A DNA stretch of 44,290 bases from Phaeodactylibacter sp. (GTDB lineage: Bacteria > Bacteroidota > Bacteroidia > Chitinophagales > Saprospiraceae): assembly GCA_024103175.1 (NCBI GenBank), contig JAGFJE010000108.1:1-44290 (forward strand), in the 5' to 3' direction. The notes below the pieces were generated by a model that saw only the letters and a program-made list of their open reading frames with translations, did not search any database and had not been told where the DNA came from. This document shows positions 36,048 through 44,290 of the stretch, in pieces (within the stretch, counting starts at the first letter, position 1; each line of letters opens with the position of its first letter). Made by a program: the position numbers and the translations under genes.

Positions 36048-36917
36048 TTACGCGATCCCCTTAATCACCTCCAGCCATTGCCAGGCCCGGTCATCCAATT
36101 GATAAGCGTCTTCTTTGATGACCAGCAACGGGAGGCGAATGCGCTTGGCCATACCTTCCACTGCGCTGGCGTCCAGCACCCGGGAAATAAAGTTGCGTTT
36201 ATGCGAGATCATGGCAACAACATCCGCCTTTTTGCTTTTGGCAAATTTTTCGGCCTCCGCTCTTAATTCGCCATGCCTAAGGTCGAAGTCGATGCTTTTG
36301 TCCTGCTTAAAGGTTTCTCTGAGGATCATCATGTTTTTCAAGCTGTCCAACTCATCTTCATTCTTTTCAATGACATGCACTCCGTGGATAGGAGCATGAA
36401 GCGCAGCGCTCCACTGTTTGAGATAATGGATCGCCTCCAGGTCCCTAAACTCGAAATCTACCGTATAAACGATGTTGTCAATGCCTTCAAACCTGGCTTC
36501 CTCCGGTATCATTAAAACCTGGCAATCCGCTTTAGCCAACACGCTGAGGGCCGTACTGCCCAAAATGCTGTCTACCGCATCGGGGTCGCCGGACCCGATT
36601 ACGATCAGGTCTACTTCCTGGTCCAACGCTACTGCCAGAATGCCATCGACGGGATAAGCATTGACCGGGAAGTATTCTACCTGAACCGCTTCCCGATAGG
36701 CCTCCGGCATGTTTGCTGTGACAAATTCCACGAGTTTTTTTGTCACTTTGTCCGTTCTTTCCTGCAGGGGCCTTTCCACCATCGGCCTCGGGTCCGAATG
36801 GCCAAAGGCGTGCAGGGCCAGCAGGCCGGCATTGAAATGATAGGCCAACTCCGCAGCGAATTTGAATTCCTCCGGCGCGTGGCTGGAAAACGCTGTTGCG
36901 AAAAGTATCTTTTTCAT
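36048..36917 (-). CDS. tandem universal stress protein
   Basis: 289 aa from ATG 36917 (MKKILFATAFSSHAPEE), the usual beginning of a UspA fold; the 17 residues before it in the open frame are not family-like. Two Usp domains lie in tandem (about 1-145 and 150-289). The first has the ATP-binding-type segment VIGSGDPDAVDSILGSTA. The second, DVVAMISHKRNFISRVLDAS, lacks the GxxGSxA pattern. Such proteins respond to starvation or redox stress; the partner is unknown. It is a single gene on the minus strand between plus-strand genes. Confidence 0.9.
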   Translation of the reverse strand: MKKILFATAFSSHAPEEFKFAAELAYHFNAGLLALHAFGHSDPRPMVERPLQERTDKVTKKLVEFVTANMPEAYREAVQVEYFPVNAYPVDGILAVALDQEVDLIVIGSGDPDAVDSILGSTALSVLAKADCQVLMIPEEARFEGIDNIVYTVDFEFRDLEAIHYLKQWSAALHAPIHGVHVIEKNEDELDSLKNMMILRETFKQDKSIDFDLRHGELRAEAEKFAKSKKADVVAMISHKRNFISRVLDASAVEGMAKRIRLPLLVIKEDAYQLDDRAWQWLEVIKGIA

Positions 36918-37107
36918 AGGTGTTGGTTTAGATTTTTGTGAAAAGGCCACCTTTATAGTACGCGCCAAAGGCGTTTACAGACGAGCCATTGTAGTGATTT
37001 TATCACCGTACCCTTCGGCCTTTCTACAAATTTACGTTTATATTTCAACATGCGCCCTTCCAGGAATTTTTTCAAGGCCGGAATTTCCAACAACAACCTG
37101 AATCAAG

Positions 37108-37203
37108 ATGAACCTGCTGATGGAGGAGCAGTTCAAGGCGCTGCTGGAGATCCAGCGCTACCAGACGGCATTGCTGGAAGAATTGGCGGACAGGAAAAGG
37201 TGA
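37108..37203 (+). CDS. possible 31-aa microprotein
   Basis: A short open frame ATG...TGA encoding MNLLMEEQFKALLEIQRYQT followed by a Leu/Glu-rich stretch ending in ADRKR. It would form one amphipathic or coiled-coil helix, with hydrophobic residues spaced three to four apart. The codon choice (CTG, GAG, GCG) is like that of real genes here. It is too short for confident calling and has no neighbours in the same operon; the next gene begins 175 nt later. Confidence 0.35.
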   Translation: MNLLMEEQFKALLEIQRYQTALLEELADRKR

Positions 37204-37310
37204 CTTTTTCTGATCCGCCAGTCCTCCTGCTGCCAATGTTTTCGGAGTTCCCTCACTAATGGGGCCATACGAAAACCGGGAGGCCAGATCAAAAAAAAGC
37301 GTTCCCAGGT

Positions 37311-37325
37311 GTTATTATTAATAAC
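37311..37325. promoter_or_regulatory. 15-nt palindrome upstream of the RND adaptor
   Basis: GTTATTA-T-TAATAAC, perfect 7-nt arms, 54 nt before the adaptor start. Many RND operons are controlled by TetR-like repressors that bind such sites. No repressor gene is adjacent in the window. Confidence 0.3.
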
Positions 37326-37378
37326 GCGAGTTGCGGATGGCAACAGAAACCGCTCAAGCATTCAAAAGTTACAAAACA

Positions 37379-38533
37379 ATGCGGACTACCTTATTCCTAC
37401 TTTTCCTCGTCCTCGCAAGCGCCTGCCGTCAACAAGAAAACCCCTCCCCTTCCGGCGATGAGCTGGCGGCAAAAACCGCCGAGCTGGCCAAACTGAAAAA
37501 AGAACAGGCCAACCTGGCGAAAAAGATAACCGCTGTAGAAGCGGAGGTCGCCAGGCTGGACCCCTCGCGGGCCGTGCAGGCCAAGCTGGTCTCCGTCGCC
37601 GAGATCGCTCCGGAAGGCTTCGAGGCCTACATCAACCTGCAGGGCAGGGTTAGTTCGGAAAACATCTCCTATGTAGCGCCCCGCAATGGCATGGGCGGCT
37701 ATGTCAAGGAGTTGCTCATCACCGAGGGCCAGTATGTAAAAAAAGGGCAGCTGATCCTCAAACTGGACAACCAGGTGCTGCAGCAGTCCATTGCCTCCAC
37801 CAAAACGCAGCTGGCCTTTGCCGAGGATATTTACGCAAGGACAAAGTCACTCTGGGATCAGAAGATCGGCTCGGAAGTACAGCTCCTGAACGCCAAGAAC
37901 AACGTTGACGGCCTGAAAAGCCAGCTCGCCGTCCAGGAAGAACAGCTGAATACCTACCTCGTCTATGCGGACCAGAACGGCATCGCGGAGATTGTGAATA
38001 TCAAACCGGGTGAGCTGTTTACGGGCATGGGCGCTACGGGCCCGCAAATACAGATTATCAACAACAACGACCTCACCATCGAAGTGGATATCCCCGAAAA
38101 TTACGCCACGGAAGTCAAAGTAGGTACGGAAGTGCTGGTGGAAGTTCCCGCTGTGAACCGTTCTTTTAAGACCAGCATCGAGCGGACCAGCCAGTCCGTC
38201 AATGCCGCTTCCGTGGGGTTCACGGCTGTGTGCCGGATACCTTCGGCCGCCGGCCTGAAGCCGAACATGTCGGCATCGGTAAAGATCCTGAGCCACTCCA
38301 GTGCCAACGCCATCGTCATCCCGGTCAACGTCGTACAGTCGGACGACCAGGGAAAGTACGTCTACCTGATGGCCAACGGTGGAGAACACAAAACGGCAAA
38401 AAAAGTACGGGTCACCCTGGGCGAGCTCTACGGCGGGCAGATCGAAATACTCAGCGGCCTGCAACCGGGAGACGTGCTGGTCACCAAGGGGTACCAGGAC
38501 CTGTACGACGGGCAGGTGGTGGAGGGTATTTGA
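37379..38533 (+). CDS. RND efflux periplasmic adaptor (lipoprotein)
   Basis: 384 aa from ATG 37379, which starts the signal peptide; lipobox LASAC. A coiled coil (about 25-60, AELAKLKKEQANLAKKITAVEAEV) precedes the adaptor core: biotinyl-lipoyl-like strand GYVKELLITEGQYVKKGQLILKLDNQ, helical hairpin QQSIASTKTQLAFAEDIYARTKSL, beta barrel TIEVDIPENYATEVKVG, and membrane-proximal part ending LQPGDVLVTKGYQDLYDGQVV. It connects the inner-membrane permease encoded 174 nt downstream to an outer-membrane channel; no TolC-like gene is in the window. A word array starts 4 nt past its stop codon. Confidence 0.92.
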   Translation: MRTTLFLLFLVLASACRQQENPSPSGDELAAKTAELAKLKKEQANLAKKITAVEAEVARLDPSRAVQAKLVSVAEIAPEGFEAYINLQGRVSSENISYVAPRNGMGGYVKELLITEGQYVKKGQLILKLDNQVLQQSIASTKTQLAFAEDIYARTKSLWDQKIGSEVQLLNAKNNVDGLKSQLAVQEEQLNTYLVYADQNGIAEIVNIKPGELFTGMGATGPQIQIINNNDLTIEVDIPENYATEVKVGTEVLVEVPAVNRSFKTSIERTSQSVNAASVGFTAVCRIPSAAGLKPNMSASVKILSHSSANAIVIPVNVVQSDDQGKYVYLMANGGEHKTAKKVRVTLGELYGGQIEILSGLQPGDVLVTKGYQDLYDGQVVEGI

Positions 38534-38536
38534 AAG

Positions 38537-38707
38537 GAATGATGGAATGATGGAATGATGGAATTTTACCCGGAAGAGCCTATGGCGAAGACGGGGAAGG
38601 AGTGAAGGAATTTTACCCGGAAGAGCCTATGGCGAAGACGGGGAAGGAGTGAAGGAGTGAAGGAATTTTACCCGGAAGAGCCTATGGCGAAGACGGGGAA
38701 GGAGTGA
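38537..38707. repeat. GGAATGAT / GGAGTGAA word array with three copies of linker E
   Basis: Three GGAATGAT words lead into three copies of a linker that begins TTTTACCCGG (copies start 38564, 38611, 38666) and ends GACGGGG, each followed by GGAGTGAA words. The spacing is 47 and 55 nt, the second longer by exactly one 8-bp word. The array fills the whole gap between the RND genes and ends at the permease start codon. Confidence 0.8.
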
Positions 38708-41700
38708 ATGAAAAAACAACAGACAAAAAACATGGGAGGAAAAAAAAGAATCCCGGTAGTATTCAAGGAATTCAAGCCCACCAGTTGGGCGGTGGACAAC
38801 AGCACGGCGATGTACCTCCTCATCATCATCATCACCGTCTATGGGTTCTTCACCTTTACCTCTTTGCCCAAGGAGCAGTTTCCGGACATTGCCGTACCCA
38901 CCATTTCGGTGACGACGGTGTACGTGGGCAACTCTCCTGAGGATATAGAAAACCTGGTGACCCGGCCCATCGAAAAGCAGATCAAGGGCATTTCCGGTGC
39001 GAAGATCAACGAGGTGAACTCCATCTCGATGACCGACTACAGCAGCATCATCGTGGAATTCGATACCGACGTCACGGCGGAAGTTGCCAAGCAAAAGGTG
39101 AAAGACGCCGTCGACAAGGCCAAGCCCGACCTGCCTGCCAACCTCACCAGCCAGCCGGATGTGGTGGAGTTTGCGTTCAGCGATATCCCGATCATGTTCG
39201 TCAACATCAGCGGCGACTACGACGGGCTAAAGCTGAAGCGTTTTGCCGATAAGATGAAGGACCGGTTCGAGGCGCTGCCCGAGGTGAACAAGGCCGAGAT
39301 CGTGGGCGCTCCGGAGCGGGAGATACAGATCAACGTAGACCCGCTCGCCATGGAAAAGGCAATGGTGAGCTTTACGGACATCGCCAACGCCATCTCCAGC
39401 GAAAATATGGACATCAGCGGGGGGCAGCTGGAAATCGGGGATATGGACCGCGCCCTGCGGATCAAGGGCCAGCTGGCCAGCAGCCTGCAGCTGGAAGGCC
39501 TGGTGGTGAAGACCCCAACCGGTGGGAATATACGCCTGCAGGACCTGGCCGAAGTCAAGGACACGCTGAAGCGCCAGGAGAGCTTTGCCCGGCTCAACGG
39601 CAAAAACGTCATCACGCTCAACATCATCAAGAGGTCCGGAGAAAACCTGATCAACTGCGCCGATGAGGTCAAAGCCATCGTGGAAGAGATGAAAGTGTCG
39701 GAACTCCCCAAAGACCTGGACGTGGTGGTCACCGGCGACCAAAGCCTGGCGGCGGCCACCTCCTTCACCGAGCTGGTGAACACCATCATCATCGGCTTCC
39801 TGCTGGTGCTCCTGGTGCTGATGTTCTTCATGGGCGTGGCCAATGCTTTCTTCGTAGCGCTGAGCGTCCCGTTGAGCGTATTCGTGGCCTTCATTTTCCT
39901 GCCGGCCGCCGAGCCCATCGTCGGCGGCAACGTCACCCTGAACTTTATCGTGCTTTTCGCCCTGCTCTTCGGCCTGGGTATCATCGTCGATGACGCCATC
40001 GTCGTTATTGAAAACACCCACCGCATCTTTGACAACGGCAGGGTGCCCATCGTTAAAGCCGCCAAGATAGCCGCAGGCGAGGTATTCCTTCCGGTGCTGG
40101 CCGGCACCGCCACGGTGGTGGCTCCTTTCGTGCCGCTGTTGTTCTGGAAAGGCATCATCGGAAAGTTCATGATCTACCTCCCGATCATCCTGATATTCAC
40201 GCTGATGGCCTCCCTTATCGTGGCCTTTATCATCAACCCCGTTTTTGCCGTCAGCTTCATGAAGCCGGATGAAAAAACCTCTCCGCACAAACTGAACATT
40301 TTTAAAAAGTGGTGGCTTTGGGCATTATTCGTTGGCGGGTTCCTGGCCAGGATGTCCGGGGCCAAGGCCTTCGGCGGGTTTCTCCTCATACTGGCCGTTC
40401 TCATCATCCTCAACCGGCTGGTGATCAAGGACGCCATCTACGCCTTTCAGAGCCGCGCCCTGCCCAAACTGATGAACGGCTATGAGCAGCTGCTGAGATG
40501 GCTGCTGAAAGGAAGCCGCCCTCCCTGGGCCTTCTTCTCAGTATTCATCCTTTTCTTCATTTCGCTGTTCGCCCTGGCCCTGAGAAACCCGGATTTCCCG
40601 TTCTTCCCCAGCGGCCAGCCCAACTACATCTACGTTTACCTGAAAATGCCGATCGGCACGAAGGCCGAGGAGACCGACCGCGTTCTGAGGCAGCTGGAGA
40701 ACAGGACGTACCAGGCCCTGGCCAGCCTGAATCCCGGCGAGCCCGGTTCCATCGTAGAGAGCATCATTTCCAACGTGGCGGTCAATGCCAACAACCCCAT
40801 GGACAACAACCGGGCCGTTCAGTCGAACCTGGGGCGGATACAGGTTTCTTTCGTGGAATTTGCCGAGCGCCCCAACCAGCCCACCCTCCCTTATCTGGAC
40901 AGCATCCGGGCGGTGGTAAAGGGCATTCCCGGCGCCGAAGCCACTGTAGAACAGGAAGCCCAGGGGCCGCCCACCGAGCCCCCCGTCAACATCGAAGTGG
41001 CCGGCGATGACTTCGACGCCATCGCCAGGGTGGCCAGAGACCTCTACAACTATCTCGATACCAGCCGGGTGGACGGCATCGACAACCTCGCCATGGACAT
41101 CGACCTGAACAACCCGGAAGTGGCCGTTACGGTTGACAAAGAAAGAGCGGCCATCGAGGGCATCAGCACCGCCCAGGTAGGAGACGCCATACGGACGGCC
41201 CTGTTCGGCAAGGAAGCCAGTACCCTGAAAGACGGGGAGGATGAGTACGACATCATGGTCCGCTACAACGAAGCGCACCGCAACGACCTGCAAAGCCTGC
41301 TGAACATGCGGATCACCTTCCGCGATTTTAACACGGGGCAGATCCGGCAGGTACCGGTCAGCTCGGTGGCGAAGTTCGACTTCACCAGCACCGCCGGCAT
41401 GGTTAAGAGGAAAAACATAAAGCGGACCATACAGCTGCAGTCTGCCGTTACCGACCTGACCGCCGTGCCCCGCATCAACCAGGAGTTGGGGCGGAAAATA
41501 GCCCAGTTCAAGGCCTCCTATCCGATGCCGGAAGGCGTCACCATCATCCAGACCGGCGAGAGCGAGCAACAGCGGGAGACCAATGAATTCCTGGGCAAGG
41601 CCCTGCTGATCGCCACCGGCCTCATTTTCCTGATCCTGGCCCTGCAGTTCAACTCCCTGAGCAAGCCGTTCATCATCGTGACGGAAATTTTCTTTTCGGT

Positions 41701-42307
41701 GATCGGCGTCTTCCTGGGCTTTGCCCTCACCGGCATGACCATGCCTACCGTCATGGTCCTGGTCGGCATCATCGGCCTGGCGGGCATCGTCATCAAGAAC
41801 GGTATCCTGCTCATCGAATTTACCGACGAGCTCCGCAAGCGGGGGTACAAGATCCGGGAAGCGGCCATCGAGGCGGGCAAGGTGCGGATCATCCCCGTGC
41901 TGCTCACCGCCGTGTCTACCGTACTGGGGCTGGTGCCCCTGGCCATCGGCTTCAACATCAATTTTGAGACGTTACTGGCCGATTTCGACCCGCAGATCTG
42001 GATCGGCGGAGACAGCGTCGTCTTCTGGGGCCCGCTGGCGTGGACCATCATCTTCGGCCTGGTCTTCTCCTTCTTCCTCACCCTGCTGATGATACCTAGC
42101 ATGTACATTATCGCGGAGCGGCTCCGGCGGCCGATGGCAAAGTTCTACGGCACCCGGTTTGTGGCCCTGCTGGGCTTCCTGGGGCCGTTCTTCTTCCTCT
42201 TCGTTGGCTTCATGTACCTGGTGCGGTGGGTAACGGGCAGGAAGGTGTGGAGTGGGGTGTATACAGCCCCCCTCAATCCCCCCGAAGGCAGAGGTGATTG
42301 GTTCTAA
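38708..42307 (+). CDS. RND efflux permease (AcrB/HAE1-like)
   Basis: 1199 aa, about 150 longer than typical AcrB. Proton-relay residues are D428 and D429 in GIIVDDAIVVIEN and K1030 in GIVIKNGILLIEF. Porter-domain phrases TVYVGNSPEDIENLVTRPIE and LAGTATVVAPFVPLLFWKGI are clear. Two extra hydrophobic segments (about 535-575) lie between helices 6 and 7, and one or two extra helices follow helix 12. The last dozen residues (TAPLNPPEGRGDWF) are encoded by intergenic-type repeat sequence, and the TAA lies in the left arm of an inverted repeat. The substrate is unknown. The start ATG abuts the word array; ATG 38732 is an alternative. Confidence 0.93.
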   Translation: MKKQQTKNMGGKKRIPVVFKEFKPTSWAVDNSTAMYLLIIIITVYGFFTFTSLPKEQFPDIAVPTISVTTVYVGNSPEDIENLVTRPIEKQIKGISGAKINEVNSISMTDYSSIIVEFDTDVTAEVAKQKVKDAVDKAKPDLPANLTSQPDVVEFAFSDIPIMFVNISGDYDGLKLKRFADKMKDRFEALPEVNKAEIVGAPEREIQINVDPLAMEKAMVSFTDIANAISSENMDISGGQLEIGDMDRALRIKGQLASSLQLEGLVVKTPTGGNIRLQDLAEVKDTLKRQESFARLNGKNVITLNIIKRSGENLINCADEVKAIVEEMKVSELPKDLDVVVTGDQSLAAATSFTELVNTIIIGFLLVLLVLMFFMGVANAFFVALSVPLSVFVAFIFLPAAEPIVGGNVTLNFIVLFALLFGLGIIVDDAIVVIENTHRIFDNGRVPIVKAAKIAAGEVFLPVLAGTATVVAPFVPLLFWKGIIGKFMIYLPIILIFTLMASLIVAFIINPVFAVSFMKPDEKTSPHKLNIFKKWWLWALFVGGFLARMSGAKAFGGFLLILAVLIILNRLVIKDAIYAFQSRALPKLMNGYEQLLRWLLKGSRPPWAFFSVFILFFISLFALALRNPDFPFFPSGQPNYIYVYLKMPIGTKAEETDRVLRQLENRTYQALASLNPGEPGSIVESIISNVAVNANNPMDNNRAVQSNLGRIQVSFVEFAERPNQPTLPYLDSIRAVVKGIPGAEATVEQEAQGPPTEPPVNIEVAGDDFDAIARVARDLYNYLDTSRVDGIDNLAMDIDLNNPEVAVTVDKERAAIEGISTAQVGDAIRTALFGKEASTLKDGEDEYDIMVRYNEAHRNDLQSLLNMRITFRDFNTGQIRQVPVSSVAKFDFTSTAGMVKRKNIKRTIQLQSAVTDLTAVPRINQELGRKIAQFKASYPMPEGVTIIQTGESEQQRETNEFLGKALLIATGLIFLILALQFNSLSKPFIIVTEIFFSVIGVFLGFALTGMTMPTVMVLVGIIGLAGIVIKNGILLIEFTDELRKRGYKIREAAIEAGKVRIIPVLLTAVSTVLGLVPLAIGFNINFETLLADFDPQIWIGGDSVVFWGPLAWTIIFGLVFSFFLTLLMIPSMYIIAERLRRPMAKFYGTRFVALLGFLGPFFFLFVGFMYLVRWVTGRKVWSGVYTAPLNPPEGRGDWF

Positions 42308-42509
42308 GTAAGCGGGTTATCTTCGCCAATTTTTTAACCGCAGAATGCAAAATTCACCCGGCTGACCAGGACGGGCCGCGAAATTTAAAATTGAAAAGTA
42401 GCTCACGGCAGGCAGCTCCATGGAGCCAATTTTACCCCGTCATTCGCCGGGGCAGGCTATTTTGAGTTTTGTATTTTGCATTTTGCGGTTTACTCCGGTA
42501 GAACCAATC
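42296..42509. repeat. nested inverted-repeat element after the RND permease
   Basis: Outer arms GATTGGTTCTA (42296-42306) and TAGAACCAATC (42499-42509) are perfect. Inner arms 42336-42353 and 42473-42490 (AACCGCAGAATGCAAAAT against its complement) pair at 17 of 18 positions. Inside lie linker C (42355-42379), AAATT-type words, a 12-nt palindrome GCTCCATGGAGC (42416-42427), and a reversed linker-like block (42430-42457). No reading frame of note. It could be a folded RNA, a REP-like structure, or a decayed miniature mobile element. Confidence 0.65.
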
Positions 42510-42822
42510 GGCCCTGCCCCGAAGGGGGGAGGTGACGGCTGAGGGCAGCTCGCTTGCATACCTATTCGCGCTCTTCGCGCCCGGGTTAGCGACGCGATAG
42601 CTGCCTTGAAACGGAGAACTTATTTTTCTTCGATCCCTTATTCTGAAGCTGTCTGATATTCGGGTTTCTGAGCGCTTTTTTTTTTGGAGATTTACGGTAA
42701 AAGGTAAGGTATTGGTATACTTGGCGGGATAAGATCACCCTTCCCAGAGGCTTTGGCGGATATAGCCGAAGGCCCGGAGGGAGGGGGTGGGTTTTAGAAA
42801 CTTTTCACCAAAATTAAAACCA
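42510..42822. other. gene-free stretch before the small Cys protein
   Basis: 313 nt with an inverted pair GGCAGCT / AGCTGCC around 42545-42605 and a ten-T run near 42680. No promoter consensus, RNA gene or protein-like frame was seen. Confidence 0.4.
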
Positions 42823-43035
42823 ATGGCAAAAGAATTATTCCCTTCCTCATTTGAATGTGACTGCGACCATGAATCGCACTTTTTTGAGAGTACAGTGCGG
42901 GAGATGAAAAAAATGAGCGAGAAAAAAAGAACCCGCCTCGGAGATAGTAGCGGGAAAGAAGAGCATATCATTGTATTTCACAAAGGAAAAGCCATTGAAA
43001 TCATCTGCCCAAAACTTGGCAGGTGTAAAATATAG
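42823..43035 (+). CDS. small conserved-looking Cys/His protein
   Basis: 70 aa from ATG 42823 (MAKELFPSSFECDCDHESHF); the open frame extends 12 codons upstream but with an unlikely N-terminus. It has CxC followed by HxxH in the first 20 residues and two cysteines (ICPKLGRC) at the end, so a small zinc site is possible. A basic segment MKKMSEKKRTRL lies between. It may be a nucleic-acid-binding protein; no family was recognised. Confidence 0.6.
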   Translation: MAKELFPSSFECDCDHESHFFESTVREMKKMSEKKRTRLGDSSGKEEHIIVFHKGKAIEIICPKLGRCKI

Positions 43036-43154
43036 AACCTTAATAGCCTCAATTACCAATCCCGCCGCCGCCTTCACCTTCCGGTTGGAAATGGTGTTAT
43101 TGGCTTGTATATTCTGTCCAGTCCACTACCCCTCCGAGGAGGGGAAGTTTTCTA

Positions 43155-43222
43155 CTGAAGAGCAGCCTGTTCATCCTGTTAATCCTGCAGCCTGAAAAAT
43201 CCTGTCATCCTGTCATCCTGTC
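43155..43222. repeat. ATCCTGTC word array
   Basis: Words of the ATCCTGT type begin near 43170 and end in three exact 8-bp copies of ATCCTGTC (43199-43222). The stop codon of the DUF2201/VWA gene (43213-43215, minus strand) lies inside the array, so the array marks the 3' end of that gene. Confidence 0.65.
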
Positions 43223-44290
43223 CTCATCTTCACCTTCCTCCCCGGCAGCTGATCCCAGATCCCGGCATGCTCCTGCAGGCCGTTGGGCGTGATCAGCCAC
43301 ATCACCGGGTAGCGGCTCTCCACGCGGGGGACGGGCGCGTAGCCATCGGTGAAATAGACGATGGCGTCGGGGTGGTATTCCCGGTTGGCGAATTCGAGGG
43401 GGGCGTTGAAGTCGGTGCCCCCGCGGCCCATCACGAAATCGGGCGCATGGCCGCGGTAGGGGTACTGCCGCTTGATGGCCGTATCGCATTCCACCACCAT
43501 CACTTCGGCCCCGTGCCGCCAGATCTGGTAGATCTCGCTGAAGAAGCGCTGCACTTCGGGGTCGCTGACGCTGCCCGAGGTGTCGACCGCCACCAGCAGG
43601 CGCTGTTTGCGGCGGATCTTGATGCCCGGGGTGGTGCCGTAGCGCTTGGACGGCCGGCGGATGGTGTTCTTCAGATAGGTGCGGTTGCTGCTCGTGGCGA
43701 ACAGGCGCAGGGCGCGCCGCCAGTCGAGCGACGGCTTGTGGCGTTCTTCCAAGGTTTTCAGGTAGGACTTCAGCTCGCCCGGCAAGTCGCCGATGCCGCG
43801 CTCCCCCACCCTTTCCGATGCCGTGTGGATGATGGAGTCGAGCTTTTGCTCCAGGTTACTGCGCTCGGCGGCGCTGAGTTTGCCCATCTGCCGGTGCCAT
43901 TCGTCGTGGCGCTTCAGCCATTCGTCATCGCCGCTGAGCAGATCTTTCAGCCGATCGGCGGAAGACGGAGCCGGTTTGCCTTTTCCGAGCAGTTCCTCGA
44001 GCTTGCCGAGGCCGGAGCCTCCGGAGGGCCCCCCTTCGCCGGTTGCGCCTTCGCCCTCTCCTTTCCGTTGTTCTTTGAGCAGGCGCTTGTAGTAGTAGCC
44101 CACGTCCTGCCCGGGCTCCATTTTGAAATCTTTGAACTGCTCCAGGAGGACGGCCCCTTCGGGCAGCTGATCGGGGCTGACGTACTGGTTGACGACGATG
44201 TCGGCGGCGATATTGAAGATCTGTTTGTGGGCGAACTTGTCTACCATCAGGATGTGGCGCAGGGCGATGTGCAGGATCTCGTGCTTGATG
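43213..44290 (-). CDS. DUF2201 metallopeptidase / VWA protein, 5' end outside window
   Basis: At least 358 codons; the frame stays open to the window edge, so the start is missing. Upstream of the first internal Met the frame reads IKHEILHIALRHILM, an HExxH zinc motif typical of the putative metallopeptidase domain of DUF2201. A Gly/Ser/Pro-rich linker follows (about 70 residues in), then a helical segment. The C-terminal part is a VWA-like domain: LLVAVDTSGSVSDPEVQRFF (MIDAS DTSGS), VVECDTAI, and GRGGTDFNAPLEF. Partners are MoxR AAA ATPases; one lies at 26224-27348. The stop codon is in a word array. The reading frame includes no sign of damage. Confidence 0.88.
   Translation of the reverse strand, partial: IKHEILHIALRHILMVDKFAHKQIFNIAADIVVNQYVSPDQLPEGAVLLEQFKDFKMEPGQDVGYYYKRLLKEQRKGEGEGATGEGGPSGGSGLGKLEELLGKGKPAPSSADRLKDLLSGDDEWLKRHDEWHRQMGKLSAAERSNLEQKLDSIIHTASERVGERGIGDLPGELKSYLKTLEERHKPSLDWRRALRLFATSSNRTYLKNTIRRPSKRYGTTPGIKIRRKQRLLVAVDTSGSVSDPEVQRFFSEIYQIWRHGAEVMVVECDTAIKRQYPYRGHAPDFVMGRGGTDFNAPLEFANREYHPDAIVYFTDGYAPVPRVESRYPVMWLITPNGLQEHAGIWDQLPGRKVKMRTG

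Noticed and set aside
38561..38707. Regularly spaced repeats resembling a CRISPR array
   Set aside because: The spacers are 8-bp words, not unique sequences, only three copies exist, and no cas genes are in the window.

Overview
The window comes from a GC-rich member of the Bacteroidota, most likely the Saprospiria/Lewinella-Phaeodactylibacter side. The evidence is type IX secretion C-terminal domains, a hybrid two-component regulator with a periplasmic propeller, lipoproteins, a Bacteroidota-type promoter (TTG-N20-TACATTTG), an effector-associated domain, and almost no Shine-Dalgarno sequences. No species assignment is possible from the sequence alone.

Layout. 1-820: initiator tRNA gene on the minus strand, split in its anticodon loop by a 312-nt group I (IC3-like) intron, with its own promoter and terminator. 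826-3228: secreted M14 zinc carboxypeptidase. 3417-7383: LytTR response regulator and its propeller histidine kinase. 7865-14020: a run of exported proteins (beta-rich outer-membrane-like protein, lipoprotein, large T9SS protein with a helical-toroid domain, another lipoprotein, single-module protein), several sharing one sugar-binding-like beta-sandwich module. 14317-18387: hybrid two-component regulator. 18553-20461: truncated DUF262 gene beside an EAD11 protein that carries EF-Tu domains II and III without the GTPase domain. 20787-27627: small conserved protein, TPR/SH3 protein, propeller protein, alpha/beta hydrolase, MoxR-type AAA ATPase, small lipoprotein. 27829-34572: complete nine-gene N-type ATPase operon (atpDCQRBEFAG). 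34745-42307: EEP-family phosphoesterase, tandem universal stress protein, RND adaptor and permease. 42823-44290: small Cys-containing protein and the 3' part of a DUF2201 metallopeptidase/VWA protein that runs off the window.

How genes work together. The two propeller sensors flank the exported carbohydrate-type cluster and may control it (inference). The N-ATPase has a c subunit with glutamates in both helices and an EST motif, as expected for an Na+-translocating rotor; its b subunit carries a delta-like C-terminus, which explains the missing atpH. The MoxR ATPase and the VWA protein are usual partners but are about 16 kb apart here.

The most unusual items are the intron in the initiator tRNA, the EAD11 / EF-Tu II-III fusion, and a non-coding layer of short word arrays (7-9 bp units) placed at gene 3' ends and interrupted by a recurrent 25-40 bp linker beginning TTTTACCCGG.
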